From: Capra hircus
Lineage: Eukaryota; Chordata; Mammalia; Artiodactyla; Bovidae
Length of the DNA: 64,000 nt
Direction: 5' to 3'
NCBI RefSeq assembly: GCF_001704415.2
Contig: NC_030811.1
Coordinates: 79,378,069-79,442,068 of the forward strand
The notes under the pieces are model-generated. The model was not told the DNA's origin and did not search any database. It saw nothing but the letters and a program-made list of their open reading frames with translations. Position 1 is the stretch's first letter. The number at the start of each line of letters is the position of its first letter. A program made the position numbers and the translations under genes. Positions 55,241-64,000 of the stretch are shown here, piece after piece.

Positions 55241-57469
55241 TAATTCTCCATTAGATGAAGATACACAGTATCACTGAAAATTTATTCACAGCAGCTCAGA
55301 AAGGATGTTCTTTAATTGTAGAGAATGAAATCTCACCGCAGCACAAACCTAGAAGGGAACCTGCAAGTAAAGCAAACACCAAAGTGATTCCAGCACTGAA
55401 CTGAATAAGCACAAACACCTTGCTTGGAGGTGGGCTCTCTGTTTCTATTGTCTTTTGTCTTCATAAACAAATCCACTGCATTGTAAATATCAATACATGT
55501 GAGCTGCATTTCCCAGATGCCTAAGTGGCTCCTGTGATAGACATCTCCACCTGGTCAATGCACCCAGCCCCAGTAAAATCCCCATCCTGCCAAGGTCCTG
55601 TGGAGTCCCTCAGCCTCCAGGCTTGGCCGGCCACCAAGATCCCGCTTCCTCCTCCTCCATGCCTGCCCATCCACCCAACTCTTGTTATTCCTGGTAATAT
55701 ACTGTATAAAGTCTTTGGGAATCTTGAATTAGCAATACTGAGCAACTGTTCGTAGAGGGAAAGATGCAGATTTTACATGTGTGAACTACTTTGTTGTTTA
55801 GCTAGGTTCAGTTTGTTATTTAACCTGACTATAATGAGTTTCTTTCTTTCCTTTTTTTTTTTTTTTTTACCAATTTCCAACAAGTTGGCATTTCTGTGAT
55901 CTCTAAGTTCTTTTTCCACAACTGTAACTTTTTATTTTATAGCTATTTACTTTTGTGTCATGAGTGTATTTTTATTTATTTCTTTATGAATAGGAACTAT
56001 ATGTATTCTAATTCCTTTTGATATTTTTATATTATCTCTATGTTATTGGATATAAATCCTTTGATTTATGAATTTGTTGCCTCAGAATTTGTAGCCTTTC
56101 TCAGATGCCTGATGATTCTTGGTGGGTCTTGATTCTATGTCCTCAGTTATGACCACCAGCTGACACCATGGCTTTTCCTAGCAGTCACCTTCTTGGTGAT
56201 GTCGTTGGTTTATGTCTAGGAGTAGCAGCAGCCTTTGTCCATTACTTCACTGACAACAAAATATTTTATCCCATCTCCCTCTCAAGGTAATTATATATTA
56301 ATATTTATTTACTTTTATAAACTTTATGTAGTATCTGTATTAAACTTACGCTACAATGTCAGTTTTGAAGAGGAGCCAGAAATTTTGACATAAATATTCA
56401 GTCCACTTTCTTGAAACTAGAAGTCCCATAGTGCTGATAGAACTCGACGGAAGATAGAGCCATGGAAGTAAGACTCCCTGAAAGAACCTCGACCATAAAA
56501 GCAGTACAGGCGTAATCAACACCATCTCAGGATGAAAGGGGCAAAGGGAATAAATGCTTTAGACTCCTCCTTTCTCTCATTGCCTGACAGTGCCTTGTGG
56601 GACCAGACTCAATCATAAGCCAGACAGCAGGTGCAGCCAGGAGTACAGCCCATTGAAAAGTTTAAAGCAGAGGTGAGAGGAAAAGTTAAATGGAGAAAAA
56701 CCAATACATCAAACTACTTTTAAGGATGAGTTTTCCCACATCCTGCTTTAGTGCATACAACACAGTGTTCAATTGACTATGAATTTATAACTGAGGGCCA
56801 ACTTCTTATGTTAACCAAAAATGTTTCTGTTATAGTATAATCTCTATGCCCTACTTATGTTTTATCTTAGTTAAAATTTTCACTAATTTTTCAACATCTA
56901 TAAGTTAGAATATATTTATATATAAATATACAGATTTGATTGGGACTGAAGATGCTCTTGCTCTGAACAGGATCATTTAAATTTCTTACTAGGCCTCCTT
57001 AACTCATCATTTTTTAAAGAGGGGAAAGCAAAGGAGTTAGGGCAAATATTTGACATGCTCAATAAACAATGTTCTGATGGGTGAATTTTTTCTAATCAGG
57101 ACAGCCAAGGTCAGCTAAGTTAATATACCATTAGGCAGAAAATAGATGTATCATCAGGAATACAACCTACTAATTTACTGATCATTGTTGAACACTAGCC
57201 AGTAGGTAGTAATAATGGCACCACAAATAGATGTTAACTGGGTTATATTAAGTGACACTGTGCAATTCTTTTTCAACTCTGTGCTTGATTGTAATATATC
57301 ATCTTTGGGTTTTCTCATTACTACTAAGTTTACCACAGATATTATGATAAGAATTGCATAAAACATATATTTTTCATCTGATCAAATCTGTTCCAAAGTC
57401 ATTTTTGCAGTTATAATGCAATAGAAGTGACTCATTCCCTCAAATTAGCCTAATTCTAATTTAATGACT
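55241..57469. other. Long stretch without a recognised gene
   Basis: Region upstream of the cullin retrogene. 55500-55700 is GC-richer (CCTCCAGGCTTGGCCGGCCA) and would be the place to look for a promoter. A T run lies at 55852-55869. No other coding frame. Confidence 0.5.
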
Positions 57470-57620
57470 ATTTCTAGACATATCATGTGCCAGGCACTGT
57501 GGTAGGGACTAGGAATATGAGGATGAAAAATCATGGTTGCTATGCTCAAAGAGTCATCATATGATAGAGGAAAAATTCATGAAAATGAATAATAATGTGT
57601 AGGACAATAGGTAAGGCAAA
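57470..57620 (+). mobile_element. Ancient mammalian repeat (L2/MIR class)
   Basis: CATATCATGTGCCAGGCACT followed by GTGGTAGGGACTAGGAATAT is typical of old mammalian-wide repeats; exact family not resolved. Confidence 0.5.
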
Positions 57621-58184
57621 GTCTATAGATAAAATAGGTGGCATAGTAATAAGTCAGAGGGAATGTGATTATGTCTGAGAGGTTCATAGGTCCCTTAGAG
57701 AATTTGGGATCTGAATTGTGTTTTATAGTAGATTCAATAGCCTCCTTCAAGATGTGATCTTACACGAGCTGGTGGCAGATCGGGACATACCAAGGCAAGA
57801 AAAGTGTCCCCTTTGGTTGAACATTTCTCTTAAAGCAGCATGATTTATAAGTTACGGACTATCATTTATACTCTAATTGTGGAATTAAAAAAATCATGGA
57901 ACTGTTAACTCCAAATCCAGATAGAAGAATCAATCGGATTCTGTCTATTGCATTTATTGTACTATCAACATTATTGAGGACCACTCAGTCAAAAATGCCA
58001 ATGATATAGGCTGGTAGAAGATACACAGATGCACAGTAAATCCTTCTTTAAAGTACTCAAAGCTAGTAAAAGAAGTAGTGTGTACATACACAGGAGGTAC
58101 CCAAGATGATGATAATATAATAATGACACTAGTGCAAATAATATAGGAAATAACTATAATAAAGTACAAAATATGAATGGTATC
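57621..58184. other. Stretch without a recognised gene
   Basis: AT-rich; nothing assigned. Confidence 0.5.
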
Positions 58185-58610
58185 GTTTATGTTTTTGTAG
58201 CATTTAATCACTTATACATGTTTCCTGCATTAATTTAATGTTCACAAAAACTCTGAGATTGATATTGCTGCTGCTGCTGCTAAGTCACTTCAGTCGTGCC
58301 TGACTGTGTGCGACCCCATAGACGGCAGCCCACCAGGCTCCCCCGTCCCTGGGATTCTCCAGGCAAGAACACTGGAGTGGGTTGCCATTTCCTTCTCCAA
58401 TGCATGAAAGTGAAAAGTGAAAATGAAGTCGCTTAGTTGTGTCCGACTCTTAGCGACCCCATGGACTGCAGCCTACCAGGCTCCTCCATCCATGGAATTT
58501 TTCAGGCAAGAGTACTGGAGTGGGGTGCCATTGCCTTCTCCAAGAGATTGATATTAGTATTCCTATTTTATTGATGAAGCAAAATAGGTATAGAGTGATA
58601 ATAAATATAT
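58185..58610 (-). mobile_element. MIR-like SINE, antisense, opened by BOV-A2
   Basis: ATTTAATGTTCACAAAAACT before and AGTATTCCTATTTTATTGAT after the inserted BOV-A2 form one antisense MIR 3' part. Confidence 0.6.
58267..58543 (-). mobile_element. BOV-A2 SINE, antisense, in MIR
   Basis: Antisense Bov-A dimer starting GCTGCTGCTGCTAAGTCAC. Perfect 12-bp duplication GAGATTGATATT at 58255-58266 and 58544-58555. Confidence 0.96.
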
Positions 58611-59096
58611 AGGGAATAAAATTAAAGAAAAAAATCAGGGCCAGAGTGAAAAAAGAAAATAGGGTTTTAAAGATGAATTTGATTTAAAAGTCTTGAGAAG
58701 AAGCTGGTGAAGGCACATGAAATTGATGGAAAGAAAAAGACTATGTAGAGAGAAAAATACTATATACAATCGTGAAATCTTTAAAAAAAATTAAGAAAAA
58801 ATGTTCACCAATAGAGAAATGATTAAACTATTGTGTGTGTGTGTGTGTGTGTGTGTGTGCACGCGCATTTATACTGGAATTCTAAGAACTATTAAAATGA
58901 TGTAAACGATCATCTAAAATCATAGTAATGGCGAAAATAATTGACTTATATAACCAACTTGTAAAAATAATTAATAAATGCATAAGGCACAAAATTCAGA
59001 AAATATGAAAGGGTTTGTGGTGAAAAGTAATCATCCATTCTCAATACCCATTTCCTCCCCCATCAAGGGACACCATGATTATAGATAACTTATATC
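58611..59096. other. A-rich stretch with a TG microsatellite
   Basis: No gene. A-rich purine blocks, then (TG)n at 58832-58859. Confidence 0.5.
58832..58859. repeat. (TG)n microsatellite
   Basis: About fourteen uninterrupted TG units, then CACGCGC. Confidence 0.95.
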
Positions 59097-59106
59097 TCTT
59101 TCTCCT

Positions 59107-59229
59107 GGAGAAGGGCATAGGCTATCAACCCTCCAGTATTTTTGCGTGGAGAACTTGGTGGACAGAGGAGCCTGGCAGGCTACAGTCTTTGGGGTTGCAA
59201 TCCGGACACGACTGAGTGACAGACAAACA
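59107..59229 (+). mobile_element. Partial Bov-A SINE
   Basis: Sense Bov-A body (GGAGAAGGGCATAGGCTATC, GGAGCCTGGCAGGCTACAGT, CGGACACGACTGAGTGAC). The flanks TATATCTCTTTCTC and TATATCTTTCTC look like a target duplication. Confidence 0.88.
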
Positions 59230-60980
59230 CCTATATCTTTCTCTAGCTGTAATCTATGCATATACAAGCATATACACACATAAGCACTAAAGCACATATT
59301 CATTTTTATCTATAGATTAAAAATTCTTGGTTTTTAACCTTGTTTTGAAAATTTAACAATGCGTCTTTGAAACGGTTTCATAGTTTATACAGAGCTACCA
59401 TTATATAGATGTACTATAATTTATTGAAGATGGAAATCTTTTCACATTTAAAAGACATTTATATTTCCTTTTCTGGTGAATGATTTATCAATATCCTTAT
59501 TTTAATTGGGTTATTGATTTTTTTTCTGTTAATTTTAGAAGCTCTTTTAAGTCTAATTATTTCTATAATCATCTGTTACAATCATTATTATTTTTTTACA
59601 ATTTTGAATTTATCCTGACTATATCCAGGATATTTGTGCTCTGTAGTTATGTCTTATTTTTGTGTAGTTGAGTTGATCAGTCATTTTTCCAGTCTCCAGT
59701 TATTTCATATTTTCTTCTACAACTTCTATCATTACATATCCTACATTTATATCTTTGATCCCTTTGGCATTTTAAAAAAGGCAGGAGGGAGGGATCCTCT
59801 TTCGTTATCAGCTCTTGTTTGTCATTTCCCTAATGACATGAATTACCCTTATCTTGCAGTAAGGTGATATAATTTTAAATCTATTTCTGGTGACTTTTAT
59901 TTATTAATCTGTGCAAATATTCTTTGCCTATCATTATCTAACTTATTTTTAAAGTTATATACCATCAATCACTGTAATTATTTGAATTACATTTATTTTT
60001 CAAAAAATTTGTAAGATACATGCCATGTTTAATATGCAAACATTAATAAAACAATTCCATTGGTATGGGTGCTGGATACCTAGTTTATTTTCAGTACCTT
60101 CAAGGCCCTCCATAAATCTTGTATGCTTCTACCTTGCAGCAGGTGGAAGACACTTCATAAATGAACAGGCTGAGCAGTCCTGGATAGAAGGTATAGGGTT
60201 CCTACTTCTTCCCTTCCCAAGTAAAATTGGATAAAACTTGTCTTTCTGCCTTGTAAAGGGCATAGTCCATTACTGGAGTACTGAAGGCAGAGCTGTTATG
60301 CCAGAGAAGAATAAAATAATTTAGCAACAGAGGAGAGAACCTGTGTGTCTATGTGTGTGCAGAAATAAGATGCATATATATTTTTCTTGATATTATTTTC
60401 AAAATGTGTAGTGAAGTAAATATTACTATGGAGAACATTTAAGTACATTCAGTTAAACATGTAAATGTCATGTGACCCCATCCTGGAGGCAGAATTGCCT
60501 CTTTGGTTTAATTTGATTCTATAAAATCCCAATTCTTTGTTCTAAACAATGTATATAAGACTATGCAGTGTTTGTAACATAAATGACTTACTAATTACAT
60601 GCAGATTAGTTCTAAAGGCATGAGACGTTTTCTTTCAAATTCTAGTAGTGGGAAGATGTGAAAGTATCTTAGCAATTGACTTAATGCCAGAAAAACTCCA
60701 ATTGACTCATCCTCCTTAACTGCTTAATCTAAGTGATTTCTCTACAGTAGTTTCATGAAGATGGTGTTGAGTCTTTTTCTAAAGGATAAAAACAAATATT
60801 AATGGCCTATTGTAGTTTCACAAATTAAGAAAAAGGAAATACTAGCTGCCTCATGCAATAATAACATTCAAAGATACTACTTTAAGACAAATATTCTCAA
60901 TGGAAGCAATATCTCCTTTAATGGAGCATAACTTAGTTCTTGGGGAAGGAAAAATATCTGTGTATAAATGATAGACATGC
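59230..60980. other. AT-rich stretch, possibly very old L1
   Basis: No gene. 59380-59560 (GATGTACTATAATTTATTGA, GGGTTATTGATTTTTTTTCT) may be an old L1 3' UTR, but the match is weak. Confidence 0.4.
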
Positions 60981-61352
60981 ATGCTATGGAGCCCTATACC
61001 AAAGGTATGGAGCCCTGTACCAAGGTCACAGGATAAAAATCTTCGGAACTGACCAAGCCCCTTAGCAACAGTTGCCATGAGCCTCTGGATCTAAACCAAC
61101 AAGTTTCCTGACCCCATATACCCTACTATCCACCCTATAGCATCCTAACCAATCACCTAATGCCACCATTCCAGTAAGAATTTTCTGTCTTGAGGCTACA
61201 AAAATTGGTTGCAAGCCTGCAAAAGCATTCAGTTCTCCTCTGAGCTGACCCACTGTTCTAACAGCATCTCCCACTCTAATAAACGCCATTCTTCTCTCAT
61301 TTTGCCTCATGTCTGGAAATTCCTTTCCCAACCCACGCACAGACCATGATAC
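60981..61352 (+). mobile_element. Solo LTR-like element of a class I endogenous retrovirus
   Basis: Sense LTR-like block: CCTAACCAATCACCTAATGC, TTTTCTGTCTTGAGGCTACA, AATAAA at 61278-61283, and TCATGTCTGGAAATTCCTTT near the end, a composition typical of ruminant class I LTRs. A 20-bp near-perfect tandem (TATGGAGCCCTATACCAAAG) lies at 60984-61025. No internal retroviral genes adjoin it. The left boundary is uncertain. Confidence 0.65.
61278..61283 (+). promoter_or_regulatory. LTR polyadenylation signal AATAAA
   Basis: Within CTCTAATAAACGCC of the LTR-like block, in the position expected for the R region. Confidence 0.6.
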
Positions 61353-63432
61353 ATAGAATAAAAACACAGTATATCTGTGGCATTAAAATTTCATGGGAAG
61401 TGGTTAGGGAAAAATGGCTAAAAAGGTAAATAAAAAGGACTGATAAACACCACTTTAAAGCATACTTCCTGTATCTCAGCCAGCAAGTTTCTGCCAAGTG
61501 ATTAGTCGCTAGGTGAAGAATATAGTTTATGCTCCTTTCCCAGGAGTATCCCTCCTGGAAGCCAGTGATAAAATGTATCACTGCTATCTCTAGAGCGGAT
61601 CTGGATACAAAACTACAGGCAATAAGGGACCTGACAGGCTTTCTTCCCCTATGTCCTTTTCAGCACTCTGCTAAGGTAGGTAGTTGCGTGTGTTCTGTGC
61701 GTCAGAGTACTATGAAGCATAGCGAGAGCCTCCATACATTGTTTACCATAACTAACCCTAACATTTTTTCTATTCCTTTCAAACACTCCAATCAAGCACA
61801 AGAGAATGAAAAGACAAAGAGACTGTGGACTTATTTCTTGGTTGCATTTGGAACATTGTAGATTGAACTTGAAGATATTTGGTAGGGCCTGCCCTGGACA
61901 AATCACGATCTTTCCATTTTACCAATTTCCTCCTTTGACCTTATACTCCACTGTGATCTCTCCGATCATCCTTCACCACAGAACCCCCTGCCCCCCACCA
62001 CACAAACATATCCTTTTCATCTTCCTATAATTATCAGAAGATTTGATATTATTTTATTTTATTATAACATGAATTTTATTCAATATTTAATTTTCCCAAG
62101 GGATGTACACATTATAATATTTGCCTCTAATTAATTACAAAATGAAGTGTTTTTTTCCCTACTAAAAACATTTCAAATATGAAATATAGAGAGGAAATAT
62201 TTAGAGGAGATCTCCCAGCTCCCTAAACTAATTTTGTATAGACTGTCCTCTGGTCTTTACCCTGCTTAAGTGTAACGTCAAGCTTGCTTTTAAGAATTCT
62301 TTCTTTATTGAACTCATAGTCTAAAAGCTGCAAATTACTAAAGGAGAAAACTGGCACATTTTCTTTTTTTGCATCTTTCTCAATTTCTTCTCTTATCTCT
62401 GGTTTATTCTTCTAGAATCCCTTTCCTCCAAGTTTTTAATATAATTTCCTCAATTTACTCTTTTGAAGAAGGATCTTATAATTCATATTTTATCCCTATC
62501 AATGAGAGTTAAGACCTAAATTCTGGGCAACTCCATCCTTATACCTTCAAATTTTATAAATAAAAACTTGGAGTAACAATTGTTCATTAACATGCAGATT
62601 AAGCAACGTACAGAGGAAGGAAGCCCTTTCTGTGAGTGAGAACTGAGATATAGAAGCCTATTTTCCTCTCTAAAGCTTCATTTTTCATTTGCCTTTTTGC
62701 TCTTTCCCTTCATCTGTATTTTAAGTGTCTAATTACTGATCCAATAATACCTCCCAGTTTCGTTCTTTTCGTAAAATGTGGAAAGTAAAAAGAAAATTCT
62801 ACTTTCAAATTCAATATAATAATGCTTGCTTTAGTAAGTGACATATTTCAATATAAACTTATATAAAGAAGCAGCAATCTATATCCCCTCTCACCCCCTT
62901 CATTTCTACCTTTAAATGCAAGAGTTTTCCAATTTGGCTGTATTCAGGAATCTATCAGGGACCTTTCAATATAGAATCTGTTGTAAATAAATCTAAGGAT
63001 GTATTTGAGTACTCAGTAAGATTTTATAGTTTTTTAATTTAAGATTTAAGTTTTTCTAAAACTAGGCATAGTCAGGTATATTTCTAGTCCTTTTATATCT
63101 TTCACTGATTCTAGGATGCCATGCACATCACTTTCACATTTTACCGTCTCCAAACCCAGGTGGGTCAGTGGTAAACCAGATAAAATGAATTATAGTTTTG
63201 TTGTTACTGTGAATGGAATACTTTTACCCTAAATTTATTAAAATTTACAATGTTTGCATCTTTAATCAATAGTCAAGTTAGTTCATAGATTTTCCTGTTC
63301 GTATTGCTTTTATCTTAAGATATTATAGTAAAGTTAAATTAGGAATCATTCCATTTATTAAAAGATCTGGTTTATTTAAATGCCATTGCAATTATATTTT
63401 TATCAGAAGTTATATTGCAGTTAGTTTTGAGT
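61353..63432. other. Long AT-rich stretch without a recognised gene
   Basis: A 110-codon plus-strand frame at 61529-61861 and an 85-codon minus-strand frame at 61649-61906 show no recognised domain. No named repeat identified. Confidence 0.5.
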
Positions 63433-63597
63433 ACAGATGGTTATTATTATTTTACTGAGGTATAATTGACCTATAACATTGTTTTACTTTCAGGTGTACA
63501 ACACAGTGATTCGATACTTGTTTCTCTTCTGAAATGATCACTGCAAGTCTAGTTAACATCTGTCACCCTGCGTGCTCAGTTGTCTCCCCATAACATG
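63433..63597 (-). mobile_element. Old L1 3' UTR fragment, antisense
   Basis: ACTGAGGTATAATTGACCTA, TTTCAGGTGTACAACACAGT and GTCTAGTTAACATCTGTCAC match the reverse of an old L1 3' end. Confidence 0.75.
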
Positions 63598-64000
63598 ATG
63601 CTTCAGAAGACTTTGACTTTCCAAAGCTTGTATTCTGAAGCTATCTCCTTACCATCAAAATGCAAACTGTTCTCTACCTAGTGACTTCTCAGGAATTTAT
63701 AAAGGAAATACATCATCTCATTATTACGCTAAAAAGGGACATAACACCCATATCATAGGCTAAACGCAGTGTTACATACATCACTACCTATTGTGGTTTT
63801 GCAACTATTATTTGAAATCTAGGATATTTGAATCTATATAATTTCAAGTCATGTTAAAATAGTATCTTTGGTGCTTATTTGATTTCATTGAACTTACTCA
63901 CAAAATACATTGTAGCCATATAGCTAATTTACAGTTTTATTGTAACTGAATATTTGGGAATTGAAAAGTTTTATGTGAAAAGGAAGATTTATGACTATAA
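63598..64000. other. AT-rich stretch to window end
   Basis: Nothing recognised. Confidence 0.5.

Overview
The window is intergenic, repeat-rich DNA from a bovid ruminant (cattle, sheep, goat or buffalo type). Its repeats are diagnostic: BovB (RTE-type) LINEs, a ruminant L1 with its own 5' UTR, about sixteen tRNA-derived Bov-tA/BOV-A2 SINEs, and cetartiodactyl CHR SINEs. Beneath these lie older mammalian layers: MIR, MER5-type hAT elements, a Tigger-type element, MaLR LTRs and old L1. There is no multi-exon gene, structural RNA gene or CRISPR array.

The one convincing protein-coding gene is at 52892-55192 on the minus strand. It is an uninterrupted, intronless copy of cullin-1 (CUL1), 766 residues from its ATG. 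It carries recognisable 3' UTR, a polyadenylation signal and a decayed A-rich tail, so it is a retrocopy. It differs from CUL1 at many residues yet has no stop or frameshift, and it keeps the NEDD8-acceptor lysine and the cullin C-terminus. It is best read as an old, probably functional, cullin-1-like retrogene.

Layout. 1-6716: near-complete but broken ruminant L1 (5' UTR, ORF1, ORF2, 3' UTR), with a 348-bp retrocopy of an unidentified transcript inside ORF2. 6747-7891: BovB fragment holding a SINE. 7892-9045: endogenous retrovirus remnant (env transmembrane part, purine tract, partial LTR). 9067-11935: old L1 opened by a SINE and by an antisense BovB in a CA repeat. 11938-16150: MaLR piece, SINE, old L1 and plain sequence with a 69-bp duplication. 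16152-20094: BovB piece, CHR SINE, and an L1 broken by four SINEs. 20095-22060: plain sequence with a 36-bp minisatellite. 22061-26913: a 5'-inverted (twin-primed) near-full-length BovB with a 12-bp target duplication and a second BovB inside it. 27-52 kb: sparse SINEs, MER5, MIR, L1, MaLR and Tigger remnants, and a 255-bp inverted repeat at 36.1-37.1 kb. 52.4-55.2 kb: the cullin-1 retrogene. 55.3-64 kb: mostly unannotated AT-rich sequence with a BOV-A2 inside a MIR, a TG microsatellite, a partial SINE, an LTR and an old L1 piece.

Apart from the retrogene, the coding-like stretches are decayed transposon or retroviral frames. Their main interest is the record of nested insertion, target-site duplication and local duplication. 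All family names rest on reading by eye; no database search was run.
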